Position numbers and translations under genes: made by a program. Of a stretch of 64,000 nucleotides of DNA, positions 23,802-32,061 are shown in pieces. Numbering within the stretch: the stretch's first letter is position 1; every line of letters starts with the position of its first letter. Under the pieces are notes generated by a model, which saw only the letters and a program-made list of their open reading frames with translations, did not search any database and was not told the origin of the DNA. Origin of the DNA: Lentzea pudingi (GTDB taxonomy: Bacteria; Actinomycetota; Actinomycetes; Mycobacteriales; Pseudonocardiaceae); contig NZ_BMNC01000004.1 of NCBI RefSeq assembly GCF_014646255.1, positions 264,480 through 328,479 on the forward strand. Direction: 5' to 3'.

Positions 23802-23887
23802 GATGTCACCCTGCGACTTCCTTCTTTGCCAGAGGTATGTCGCATGGTGACATCATGGGGGGTACGGTGATGTCGCAAGGTGACATC
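23802..23887. promoter_or_regulatory. Array of three TetR-type inverted repeats
   Basis: Two good copies of a 6-7-6 inverted repeat, consensus GATGTC-N7-GACATC, are present: 23,836-23,854 (ATGTC-GCATGGT-GACAT) and 23,869-23,887 (GATGTC-GCAAGGT-GACATC). A third, half-degenerate copy is at 23,802-23,820 (GATGTC-ACCCTGC-GACTTC). Centres are 33-34 bp apart. The array occupies the divergent promoter between the TetR gene and the broken gene at 23,909. Confidence 0.75.
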
Positions 23888-23908
23888 GATGGTTGTGAAG
23901 GGACTCCC

Positions 23909-24199
23909 ATGCGGTTACTCGTTACAAGTGCTTCTGGCCATCTCGGCTCCGCAGTCGTGCCGGAACTGATCTCCGCCGGACACGAGGTTGTCGGCCCGGC
24001 CTGCGCCGACACGTCCGCTGCCGCGATTGAGAAGCTCGGCCCTCAGGCACGCCCCGGTGACCTGTCCGTGCTCGCCGCGCGCTCCAGCGGTGCCATCAAC
24101 CCGCTGGTGGCGCGAACTTCCCAGCTGCGCGACGCCGACCACACGATCCGCCACGCCCAGCAGGGCCGCCTCTTCGGAAAGGTGGTGTCGGTACCGTGA
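23909..24199 (+). pseudogene. Deletion-fusion relic: epimerase N-terminus joined to an MDR C-terminus
   Basis: The frame encodes 96 residues from ATG 23909 behind AAGGGAC. The first 55 are a clear NAD-dependent epimerase start (R-L-L-V-T-S-A-S-G-H-L-G-S-A-V-V-P-E-L, then G-D-L-S-V-L). The last 25 (A-D-H-T-I-R-H-A-Q-Q-G-R-L-F-G-K-V-V-S-V-P) look like the C-terminal end of a zinc-type dehydrogenase. An internal deletion spanning two former genes would produce this. It remains in frame and under the TetR operator array, so it may still be expressed. Confidence 0.6.
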
Positions 24200-24777
24200 T
24201 GGCGCGCCTTCTCACGACCTCAGCGGCCATCCGGCGCTTTTCAGGAAGCACCGTGCTCCTTTGGGTCTCCCTGGTCATAAGCACCGTGATGTTCAGCGTG
24301 CTCGTCCCCGCCGGCTCCCGAGCCGTCACCTCCGATGGCGTCCGTGGCGCGCGGCTGTTGGACGAAGAAGTGCCGATCTGGTCCGCCGCCGGGGCGCGTG
24401 CGCTGCTGGCGGGCCTCGGCCCAGACGGCCGCGAGGCGTACCAGGACTTCTACCTTCGTCTCGATTTCTGGTTCCCGGTGCTGAGCCTGAGCGTCTTCTT
24501 CGCGGCGGCACTCTCCTTGCTCTACCCGGTGTCGAGCCGGCTCCAGTGGGTGAACCTGCTACCGCTGCCGCTGTGGATTCTCGACGTGGCCGAGAATGTC
24601 AATCACTTCACGATGGCCGCAGCTTTCCCCGAACGGTTTGAGCCGTCGTACCAGCTCGGGCCGTTCTTCACCCTGGCCAAGTGGCTCGTGATGGCGGCGT
24701 GCATCGTCCTGCTCGTCGTCGGGCTCGTCCGTCGGCTCGCGGTGTGGAGGGCTCGCGGCAGGCGATCCCTGAAGTGA
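24196..24777 (+). CDS. Hypothetical four-helix membrane protein
   Basis: The protein has up to 193 residues, starting at GTG 24196 or ATG 24199, overlapping the stop of the relic upstream. Four hydrophobic segments are visible: near residues 18-40, 92-112, 118-132 and 158-178. Between the first two lies a 50-residue polar loop with L-L-A-G-L-G-P-D-G-R-E-A-Y-Q-D-F-Y. The last segment is followed by a basic tail. I recognise it only as an uncharacterised membrane-protein type and cannot give a function. Confidence 0.7.
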   Translation: MMARLLTTSAAIRRFSGSTVLLWVSLVISTVMFSVLVPAGSRAVTSDGVRGARLLDEEVPIWSAAGARALLAGLGPDGREAYQDFYLRLDFWFPVLSLSVFFAAALSLLYPVSSRLQWVNLLPLPLWILDVAENVNHFTMAAAFPERFEPSYQLGPFFTLAKWLVMAACIVLLVVGLVRRLAVWRARGRRSLK

Positions 24778-24832
24778 CTCCCGCTGGCCCGACGCCTCCA
24801 GACTTGGCAGTAGCCGAGGAGAAGAACGCGCG

Positions 24833-25015
24833 ATGGGGCAGCGAAGCAAGTACCCCGAAGTAGTTCCGGCGCAATGCCACGAAGCTCGCCCACGACGGTC
24901 GTCGCCCGGTCCGGGACGTGGCTTGCGGGCTCAGGGAATCCACGAGACGCGGCGGAACTGGGGCGAGGCGTTGCGCCGGAACGCCGTGACCGACCGGCGC
25001 GGTCGGCGGGAGTGA
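24833..25015 (+). pseudogene. IS3-type OrfA fragment
   Basis: The start M-G-Q-R-S-K-Y-P-E is followed, after a frame change, by E-F-R-R-N-A-T-K-L-A-H-D-G-R-R-P-V-R-D-V-A, the helix-turn-helix opening of actinomycete IS3-family OrfA proteins. The frame breaks again within 20 codons, and no OrfB follows. It is a decayed insertion-sequence end. Confidence 0.65.
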
Positions 25016-25017
25016 CT

Positions 25018-25190
25018 GCACCGCGGCTTGCTGTGGAAGCGCGGCATCAAGCCCCTGATTGCCCGACGCGGCACAGTCCACGGCTCCGGACCGGGCAAGG
25101 TCCGCTGGGCAGTGGAGCGGGTGCGCCGTGAGGCGCTTGTGGGTCGGGTGGAGGTGAAAGACCCGCACCAGCCTGCTTGGTCGTCGAGAT
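25018..25190 (+). pseudogene. IS5-type transposase fragment
   Basis: The plus strand encodes L-W-K-R-G-I-K-P-L-I-A-R-R-G, then H-G-S-G-P-G-K-V-R-W-A-V-E-R-V. This is the block around the catalytic Glu of IS5-group transposases (usual form H-G-S-G-L-G-x-x-R-W-V-V-E-R). Only about 35 residues are recognisable. It adjoins the IS3 relic, so two insertion sequences have decayed next to each other. Confidence 0.7.
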
Positions 25191-25298
25191 GGCGATGACC
25201 GTCCTTACCTCGCAGGCCGGACAGGACCGCGGCCCACGAGCGGCCTCGACCTTGAACCGCGATCGTTCACAGCCCAAGATCTACTTTCGTCACACGGT

Positions 25299-25631
25299 CT
25301 AAAAGACGTCGCGCAGGGTCTCCAGGAGACGGGCGATGTTGTCTTCGTCGCGGCGGTAGTAGGTCCACTTGCCTCGCCGGGTGGCGATCACCAGCCCTGC
25401 CTGTCGCAGCATCGTGAGGTACTGCGAGGTGGTCGGCTGACTCAGACCAGCACGCTGCTGGATGTCGGTCACGCAGACGCCGATCTCGACGTCGTCGAGC
25501 TCCTGGCCGGGGAAGCTCATCGGCTCCTTGAGCCACACCAGCATCTGGCGGCGGGCCGGATTGGACAGGGCCCGGAACACAGCCAGCAACTCCGCCTCCG
25601 AGAACACGCGATCATCGTAACGCAGGATCAC
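25299..25631 (-). CDS. ArsR-family transcriptional regulator
   Basis: The protein has 110 residues from GTG 25631; a TTG at 25646 would add five residues. Neither start has a good ribosome site, so a leaderless transcript is possible. The winged helix shows F-R-A-L-S-N-P-A-R-R-Q-M-L, T-D-I-Q-Q-R-A-G-L-S-Q-P-T-T-S-Q-Y-L and R-R-G-K-W-T-Y-Y-R-R in the wing. There is no C-x-C metal motif, so it may sense a redox or organic signal. It diverges from a quinone oxidoreductase gene. Confidence 0.88.
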   Translation of the reverse strand: MILRYDDRVFSEAELLAVFRALSNPARRQMLVWLKEPMSFPGQELDDVEIGVCVTDIQQRAGLSQPTTSQYLTMLRQAGLVIATRRGKWTYYRRDEDNIARLLETLRDVF

Positions 25632-25655
25632 ATTGACGATTTGCAATTTATCAAT
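25632..25655. promoter_or_regulatory. ArsR operator between divergent genes
   Basis: ATTGA (25632-25636) and TCAAT (25651-25655) are inverted arms centred on a TTGCAA palindrome. This is the most AT-rich spot in the neighbourhood. It lies between the ArsR start and the MDR start at 25,669, so the ArsR protein could shut off both genes. Confidence 0.65.
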
Positions 25656-25668
25656 CTAAGGTTGCCGC

Positions 25669-26697
25669 ATGGCTACCTCGATGCGCGTGATGGAACTCGT
25701 CCGCTTCGGTGGTGCGGACACCGCGTTCGCCACCCGAGAGCTGCCGCGGCCTGCTCCGGGGCCCGGCCAGGTACTGGTGCGGGTGATGGCCACGTCCGTG
25801 AACCCTCTTGATCTGCAGACCCGGCGCGGCGACTACCGCGACCAGATCGCGCTGCCGGCGGTAATCGGCAACGACGTGTCCGGAGTCGTGGTCGAGACCG
25901 GCCCCGGGGCAGACGATTTCCAGCCGGGTGACGAGGTCTGGTACCTGGCGCCGGTGTTCGCCGGGCAGGGAACCTATGCTGAGTTCCACTTGGTCGACCA
26001 GGCACTGGTCGCCCGCAAGCCCACACGCCTGTCGCACGTCGAGGCCGCTGGTCTCGCGCTCGTGGGCGTGACGGTGTGGGAAGCGTTGGTCGAACGCGCC
26101 GGGGTGCGGGCCGGGGAACGGGTCCTGGTGCACGGCGGAGCGGGCGGGGTCGGTTCGGTCGCCGTCCAGATCGCCAGAGCGCTCGGAGCCGAGGTGATCA
26201 CCACCGCGCGGGCCAAAGATCACGAGTTCGTCGCCGGACTGGGCGCCGACACCGCGATCGACTTCTCGACCGGTGACTACGCGCCGCAGGTCCGCGCGAT
26301 GGGCGGGGTGGACGTCGTCCTGGACACCGTAGGCGGGGACACCCTCACCCGCAGCCCGGAGATCCTCGCCGACCGAGGCCGTGTGGTGTCCATCGTGGAC
26401 ATCGCCGAACCCCAGAACCTGCTCGCCGCGTGGGGCGTGAACGCGACCTACCACTTCGTCTTCGTCAGTCCCGGCCGTGCGAAGCTCGAGGCCCTCAGCC
26501 GGCTGGTCGACCAGGGAGAACTCCGACCGGTGATCGGTGCCGTGCTGTCGCTGGCCGACATCGCGCAGGCGCACACACTGCTGGAAGGCGACTCTGCCGG
26601 CGAAGGCCGCAGGCGCCCTCGCGGCAAGATCGCCATCGCCGTGCACCCCCTGGACCAGCCGCCGCAGGGGACGGGGTCCTCGGGTCGGAAGGGGTAA
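25669..26697 (+). CDS. NADPH:quinone-oxidoreductase-like MDR enzyme
   Basis: The protein has 342 residues. It shows V-R-F-G-G-A-D-T-A-F, T-S-V-N-P-L-D-L-Q-T-R-R-G-D-Y, V-I-G-N-D-V-S-G-V-V and the NADPH motif V-H-G-G-A-G-G-V-G-S-V-A-V-Q-I-A near residue 155. It continues with D-V-V-L-D-T-V-G-G-D-T-L and ends G-K-I-A-I-A-V-H followed by a proline-rich tail. It lacks zinc-ligand cysteines. The reaction is probably reduction of quinones or unsaturated carbonyls. Expression should follow the ArsR regulator across the palindrome. Confidence 0.88.
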   Translation: MATSMRVMELVRFGGADTAFATRELPRPAPGPGQVLVRVMATSVNPLDLQTRRGDYRDQIALPAVIGNDVSGVVVETGPGADDFQPGDEVWYLAPVFAGQGTYAEFHLVDQALVARKPTRLSHVEAAGLALVGVTVWEALVERAGVRAGERVLVHGGAGGVGSVAVQIARALGAEVITTARAKDHEFVAGLGADTAIDFSTGDYAPQVRAMGGVDVVLDTVGGDTLTRSPEILADRGRVVSIVDIAEPQNLLAAWGVNATYHFVFVSPGRAKLEALSRLVDQGELRPVIGAVLSLADIAQAHTLLEGDSAGEGRRRPRGKIAIAVHPLDQPPQGTGSSGRKG

Positions 26698-26749
26698 CGG
26701 ACCGCTTGCCGCCCATGCCCTTTCGCCCACCGCTCGGCGAGCAGGCCGT

Positions 26750-26985
26750 GAGGAAGAAGCTCTCCTGGTCGACCTGACGGGCACGGCAGAATCCCAGGCG
26801 CCGGGGGGACAGCAGCGCCACAGGTCCTCGATGGCCAGCGCTTGCTGCTCGTCGACGGCACCGGGGCGGCTGCCGTGCAAGTGGTCCCGTTCCCGCGGGC
26901 TGATAGGACACGGCCACGCCGATCGCCGCGATGGCGACCGTCGTGGCCGTGATCCCGATGAGTCCTCGTAACCTCGTGCGTATCG
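26750..26985 (-). pseudogene. Possible signal-peptide remnant of a lost secreted protein
   Basis: Behind GGAGGAAG, a minus frame reads R-T-R-L-R-G-L-I-G-I-T-A-T-T-V-A-I-A-A-I-G-V-A-V-S, a good signal peptide, but the usual start codon is ATA. A second frame then gives G-T-T-C-T-A-A-A-P-V-P-S-T. Frame changes and no continuing domain suggest the 5' end of a deleted secreted-enzyme gene. The rest of 26,698-27,018 shows nothing else. Confidence 0.35.
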
Positions 26986-27018
26986 TGCTTCCTCCACACC
27001 CGGTGGGGCGGCGGCGGA

Positions 27019-29778
27019 TCACTGCCCGAACGAGAACCAGTTGACGTTGACGAAGTCGGCCGGTTGCCCGCTCGTGAAGGTCAGGTAGACGTCCTGCTTG
27101 CCGGTCAGCGGTGACATGTTCGCGGGCACGGTGCGCCAACTCTGCCAGCCGCCGGTGTTGCCGACGGCGAACGAGCCGAGCACGGTGCCGGTGGGACTGC
27201 CGGTTCGGACCTCCACCAAGCCGCTCACGCCGCCGGCGGCGCCGCTGGCGACCCGTGCGGTGAACTGCCTTCCGGTGGCGGAGCCGAAGTCGACTCCCCG
27301 GAACAGCGCCCAGTTGCCGTTGCCGAGCCCGGCGATGTTCTGGCCGCCGCCGGTGTCGGTCGTGGTCTCGGTGAGCACGCCGCTCTGCCCGTCGAACGAC
27401 TCCGCCTGGATGGTCGCGAACGCGTTCCTGCCGCCGGGCGGGTTCGTGGTGGTTGTGGTGGTGGTCGTTGTTGTTGTGGTGGTCGTCGGCGATGTCGGGT
27501 TCACCCCGCCGCTGCCGGAGTCAGTGCCGCTGCCCGCCGGACCGCGCCACGCGGTCGAGGACGCCGGGACGGACAACGTCTGGCCGTCGGAGAAGCTCAC
27601 CGTGGCCGTGGTGGTGCCGGGGTTGTAGGCCACGTAGGTCCGCGCGCCGTTCTTCGCCAGCACCGCGTACGTCGGGACGCTGGCGGTGACGGAGTGATCG
27701 GGTGTGCCGTAGGTGTTCAGCGACGTGATCCAGTGGTAGGCGTGCGCCCTGGAGTCACCGGCCTCCGGTTCGAGGCCGCCGCCGTAGTTGGCGAGGGCCT
27801 GCGCCGGGTCGGCGATGGCGAGGAACTCGGTGATGACGTCCTTCCACTCCACCTCCGTGCCGCCGTTGGCCGCGCGCATCTCGGCGATGTTCTGCAGGAT
27901 GTCGGCTTTCCACGCCCCGTGGTACAGCGAGCCACCGGTGATCGGCAGCATGTTGATGCCGTGGATCTCTTCCGGGTTCGCGGTCCACCACGTGCCGTAC
28001 GTGCCACCAGCACCCCAGACGATGCCGACCGTGCCGTGGTTGAACCCTGCCGGGAAGACGGCGTTGTCCTTGTTGAACCAGTACTGGCCGATGGCGGCCT
28101 GCTGGGTCGTGTAGAGGTAGATGCCCGCGTCGCGGAGGGTGTTGTCACCGGTCGCCTGGCCGAACAGCACGGCGGCGGTGGCGAACATCATCGACTCCGA
28201 GGAGGACTCCTCGTTGTTGCCGTGTGCGAAGCCCGCGTGGCCCGAAGCCCAGTTCTGCCCCGCGTATGCGTCGAACGACCGCAGGAACGGGAAGCGGCTC
28301 TCGGAGCGGTCGTAGTTGTTGGCGTCCTTGACGAGCATCTTGATCATGCCGCCGTAGCGGGCGTCGGACGCCCACGCCGGATCGTGCTGCGCCACGATCG
28401 CCGCGGCCAGGATGTAGTAGCCGTAGTGGAAGTGGTGGTCGTTCAGTTCGCGGTCGGACCCGAACGACGCCGGGTAGCCGATCAGCGTGTCCCAGGTCGA
28501 GTCGTAGGCGAAGTGCCTGCCTGCCTCGCCGGGGGTCGCGGTGAGCCAGTCGGTGAGCCGGTCGCGGACCATCGCGATGAGCCGGTCGCGGCCCGCGGTG
28601 TAGCCGATCTGGTTCGCGATGCGGGCCAGGTTCGACAACCGGTTGAGCGCCTTGCCGGTCCAGTAGGTGTCCGTGGCTCCCTTCCACGGGTCCGCGGCGT
28701 TGAGCTCGGCGTCGATCTCGTTGCGCAGCCTCGTGGTGTCGGCCTGCGACGAGAGCGGCAGCGCGGGCAGGACGCCGCTGAACGCCTGGCGCGTGGTGAA
28801 CGAGCCGCCTTCGCGCAGCCGCATCTCGCCGCGCGGCGAGATGTAGCGGTGCGCGGTCACCGCGTCGGTGGTGTTGAGCCACTGGTGGCGGTACAGCGCC
28901 TGGAGTGTGCCGGTCTGCGTGCCCTGCCTGGCCACCGTGGTCGCCGAGTAGGTCGCCGACGACTGCGCCGTGCCCGCGTTGTACGACCAAGACACCTTGG
29001 TGTCGGTGACGAACGAGAAGGCGTACTTCTGGAACAGCGCTAGCGCGTCGCGGGAGGGCAACAGCGCGACGGAGAAGAAGGCCGCGGCCGAAGTCGCCTC
29101 GGACCCGGACACCGTCCAGGTCGACGGTGAGAACAGGGCGTACTCGTGGCCGTTGATCGTCACCCCGAGGACTCCGGGAGTGTTGCTCCACACTGTGGCG
29201 GTCGCGTTGAACGCGACGCGGGCGTTGCCGCCCGTCGCCTCGGCGTGGACGAACGGCAGGCCGTGGCCGATGGTGGCGCGCAGGGTACGACCACCACCGG
29301 TCCACAGTGGACTGACAGTCCAGTCCGACCAGCCGTCGACGGCGACACCGGGCGCGTTGAGCCCGGTGACGCCGACGAACAGGTCGTCGCGGTGCAGCAT
29401 CTCGTAGGCGGTGCCGTTGGAGACGACGGCCGCGGTGTTCGGGTACCCGACGCCGAGGCCTTGTGCCTGAGCGTGGAACGACATCGGGTGGGCGTACAGG
29501 TTCTCGCCGTACGGGTTGCCCGCGTAGCGCTGCCACACCAGGGACGACCACCACTCGTTGGTGGGCACCGGCTGGCCCGCCATGCGCGCGGTGACCTTCG
29601 GCGTCACGGGGGCGCCGTCGGAGTTGGACGGTCCGGCGGCGCCCGCGGGCCGCTCGGTGGCATAACTGCCCGCTCCGACCGCGACCGCGTTTGCGGCCGG
29701 AGGGAGTATCAGGGTGATCGCGGTGGCCGCGACCACCGCGGCGGCGAACGCCGCCAAACGTGGTCGGATCGAACGCAC
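27019..29778 (-). CDS. Secreted GH81 endo-beta-1,3-glucanase with a C-terminal CBM6-like module
   Basis: The protein has 919 residues from GTG 29778 behind GGAGG. A signal peptide covers about 30 residues. The GH81 catalytic region follows (about 40-720), with N-E-W-W-S-S-L-V, the catalytic-Asp block N-D-H-H-F-H-Y-G-Y-Y, H-A-G-F-A-H-G-N-N-E-E-S-S-S-E with the acidic pair, and Y-G-G-G-L-E-P-E-A-G-D. A linker with 14 consecutive Thr leads to a CBM6-like module (I-Q-A-E-S-F-D-G-Q-S-G-V, ending V-N-V-N-W-F-S-F-G). The substrate is beta-1,3-glucan, such as fungal cell wall. A LacI-type palindrome lies 35 bp upstream. Confidence 0.93.
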   Translation of the reverse strand: MRSIRPRLAAFAAAVVAATAITLILPPAANAVAVGAGSYATERPAGAAGPSNSDGAPVTPKVTARMAGQPVPTNEWWSSLVWQRYAGNPYGENLYAHPMSFHAQAQGLGVGYPNTAAVVSNGTAYEMLHRDDLFVGVTGLNAPGVAVDGWSDWTVSPLWTGGGRTLRATIGHGLPFVHAEATGGNARVAFNATATVWSNTPGVLGVTINGHEYALFSPSTWTVSGSEATSAAAFFSVALLPSRDALALFQKYAFSFVTDTKVSWSYNAGTAQSSATYSATTVARQGTQTGTLQALYRHQWLNTTDAVTAHRYISPRGEMRLREGGSFTTRQAFSGVLPALPLSSQADTTRLRNEIDAELNAADPWKGATDTYWTGKALNRLSNLARIANQIGYTAGRDRLIAMVRDRLTDWLTATPGEAGRHFAYDSTWDTLIGYPASFGSDRELNDHHFHYGYYILAAAIVAQHDPAWASDARYGGMIKMLVKDANNYDRSESRFPFLRSFDAYAGQNWASGHAGFAHGNNEESSSESMMFATAAVLFGQATGDNTLRDAGIYLYTTQQAAIGQYWFNKDNAVFPAGFNHGTVGIVWGAGGTYGTWWTANPEEIHGINMLPITGGSLYHGAWKADILQNIAEMRAANGGTEVEWKDVITEFLAIADPAQALANYGGGLEPEAGDSRAHAYHWITSLNTYGTPDHSVTASVPTYAVLAKNGARTYVAYNPGTTTATVSFSDGQTLSVPASSTAWRGPAGSGTDSGSGGVNPTSPTTTTTTTTTTTTTTNPPGGRNAFATIQAESFDGQSGVLTETTTDTGGGQNIAGLGNGNWALFRGVDFGSATGRQFTARVASGAAGGVSGLVEVRTGSPTGTVLGSFAVGNTGGWQSWRTVPANMSPLTGKQDVYLTFTSGQPADFVNVNWFSFGQ

Positions 29779-29812
29779 AGGGAACCTCCAGCGGAGCAAC
29801 AGGGACTCACAC

Positions 29813-29830
29813 TGTGAGAGCGCTCTCACA
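29813..29830. promoter_or_regulatory. LacI-family operator upstream of the GH81 gene
   Basis: TGTGAGAGCGCTCTCACA is a perfect 18-bp palindrome with the central CG typical of LacI/GalR sites (GAGAGCGCTCTC resembles the CebR-type sugar operator). It lies 35 bp upstream of the glucanase start. A second copy of its core is at 31,230. Confidence 0.85.
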
Positions 29831-30868
29831 TTATCGATACGGTAAACCTAAGGTGTCCGACTGTCCACGTTTTGTTTCGTTTGTGTTTCTTGCCCGAGAG
29901 AAGAGGGCTACTTCAAGGGAAGGCTGTCCCAGCCTGTGGTGCCCGTGGTCCGGAAGGTCGACTGGACGCCGTCGAACTCGGGCGTCAAGGGTGCTGCGTC
30001 GTGCGGCGTGCGAGGCGTCCGGCGGATCTTGCCGGCGGCATCGTCCAGGTCCAGGTCCAGGTCGAGGTCGGGCTGGCTCAACCGCGACCACGAGACGCCT
30101 GCGACGGGGAAGGTCGGTGGCAATTCCTCATCCAGGCCGGGGCCCCGGTGGTCCACGGGCTGGTCAACGCTGTGGCAACGTCGACATCGAAGCTGCCGAC
30201 GGGGTGGGTGAAGTGCATCAGCCCCGTTACGGCCGGCATTCGACGGGCCCGGACCGGCTCGTGGGACGGGGTGGCTGCTGCTGCGAGCGCAGCGCATCAT
30301 GAAATCCCGGTTTATGGGTGGTTGGAGTACCTGCTCGCACATCTGGTGCGCAGGTGGGGCAGCTTGGACGGATGCGGCGCAGGACCAAAGGACGCGGTCC
30401 AGAAGCGCGAGATGCTCGTCGTCGGGCGGTGTCCCTGCAGGGCGGCCCTGAGCGCGGCGGCGCGCTCCGGGTCGATGTCCGGTTGGTGAGTTCGAAGCCT
30501 TGCTGCGTTGAGATCCCGAGGCTCGGCAGGTGCGGCTATTACGCAGTAGCCGCAAAAACGGCAACACCTCGTCCCGTAACTCTGGTGCCATCGCGATCGC
30601 GCAGCGCGACCCGGTCGAGTGTGGCCTGCCGTCAGCACCACAGACCAGGTTCAGTGCGGAGGGGCTGTACCGGCGAAGCTTTTGCGCTCGGGCGGCAGAA
30701 GGACAGCGCGGTGACGCCGAGGACCGGCTGGTCGTGGTGGACCAGGCCGAGCCAGATGACGCACAGCGGGTTGGTGTCTTTCGAGTTGCTTCTGGCGCCA
30801 GAGCGCGACGGATGAACGAGCGGTGGATGTCTGGTCAGGAGTCAGCAGCCACCGCTGGCGCTCGCCGG
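29831..30868. other. One kilobase without an intact gene
   Basis: Several overlapping frames exist on both strands, but none has a ribosome site or a recognisable family. A short tandem repeat of GTCCAG units lies at about 30,046-30,070 and encodes an alternating Asp-Leu run on the minus strand. The stretch follows the frameshifted relic at 30,869-31,177 and is probably the same decayed locus. Confidence 0.4.
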
Positions 30869-31177
30869 TCAGATCATCGACGCGCAAGCGGTCGCGAGCG
30901 CCGTGGGACGCAGGTCGAGGTTGCCGAGTTCGGTGTCGGTGACCCAGTGCGCTTCGCCGTGACCAACCTGGATCGCACTGGGATCGGTAAGGGCCACGTC
31001 GGACAGCATCGCCAATTCGTAAACCGCGGGCTTTCCTCCTGCCGCGCGATGGGCAGCTCCACGGCGGCGCAGAAGTCGAGGTGGGCGACGTGCGAGTTGA
31101 CTTGATCTCGCAGGATGCGCCGCAAGGCGTACTCGACAGGCTCGCCTGCCGATCGGACCGCTATCGCGATTTTGCAA
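30869..31177 (-). pseudogene. Frameshifted relic of an unknown gene
   Basis: Two minus-strand frames meet near 31,035. The upstream one reads E-Y-A-L-R-R-I-L-R-D-Q-V-N-S-H-V-A-H-L-D-F-C-A-A-V. After one frame change, the downstream one reads V-Y-E-L-A-M-L-S-D-V-A-L-T-D-P-S-A-I-Q-V-G and ends N-L-D-L-R-P-T-A-L-A-T-A-C-A-S-M-I-stop. Both have coding-like codon use, and neither alone is a protein of normal length. I do not recognise the family. Confidence 0.5.
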
Positions 31178-31229
31178 CTAGTTGTGTGGATTTTTCATGC
31201 TTGACACACAGAGTTGCGGTCGCGACGCT

Positions 31230-31245
31230 GTGAGAGCGCTCTCAC
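31230..31245. promoter_or_regulatory. Second LacI-family operator, without a recognisable target gene
   Basis: GTGAGAGCGCTCTCAC repeats the central 16 bp of the operator at 29,813. A GAGGAG and a GTG/ATG start (31,267-31,270) follow downstream on the plus strand, but the frame closes after 52 codons and resembles nothing. The same regulator probably once controlled a gene here. Confidence 0.75.
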
Positions 31246-32061
31246 TTCGCGAGACCGAGGAGTTCTGTGATGCGTGCTGTCGACAGAGCACAAGTCGTAG
31301 TGGCTGAGTCGGGGTTGCTGTTGTCGTCGGTGTCGAGACCTAGAACGGGACCAGGACCGGGATCAGGCATCGTCGGTCGCGCGCGCGGGATGGGTTTCGC
31401 AAGTAGGCGGCGGATCTCCGTGGCGTGAATCCGATCATGCCCCGCATCGTCGAAGTCGATCTTCCCTTCAGGTCGGAGAGCGGGAGGCGGGCAATCTGTC
31501 GCCCCTGGACGCCAGTTTCCGGCTCTGAAATCATTTTCTGATCAGTTTGTCATTACCAGCGGTGCGACATGTGCTTCTATCCGGTATCTCGGCTTGAGGT
31601 GAGGGTGCAGGCGATAATCGACTTGCCATGATTTCAGGTAGTGGCCCGAAGGTGATGTTCACAGGTAGAGACGATGTCGATCGATCAGTCGTCCTGATGG
31701 GGTCGGTGGACAGTGCAAGGCGATCGACCCGACTTCATGAAGCCGGAGCCGGTCACTGCTGCACAACGGTGCGAGCGGCGTTCCCTCGTTCCCTCGTTCT
31801 CCTGCAACGGCACTGAGCGGCCAGATCAGCACCTTCCTTCGACCGGTTGATCAATCGACTGAATAAGACGTGCTGATCCCAATGGATCACCGCAATCGAC
31901 CGAATGGACCGGTCGAAAATGTCACGAGACAGCTTCGTCGGGAAAGCTTGTCGCCTCTGAGTAATCAACGCTAACTTGTCTAGACCACGTCGTGTGGTTC
32001 ATCGACTTCGGGTCGACGATGTCGAGGTGTGTGCGAAACACTATTCTTGGAGGCACTTCAA
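31246..32061. other. Non-coding stretch and upstream region of the S8 protease gene
   Basis: Apart from a 52-codon frame after the operator, no gene is supported. On the minus strand a frame ending near 31,255 contains H-A-T-E-I-R-R-L-L-A-K-P-I, which might be a transposase tail, but it is too short to call. From about 31,840 the sequence is AT-richer, with imperfect repeats of TCAATCGACTGAAT type (31,850 and 31,890), and may contain the protease promoter. Confidence 0.35.

Noticed and set aside
27440..27490. GT-rich simple repeat
   Set aside because: It encodes the 14-Thr linker of the GH81 protein and needs no separate explanation.
31340..31534. Transposase-like tail with A-T-E-I-R-R-L-L-A-K
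   Set aside because: Too short and not backed by a catalytic motif or inverted repeats.
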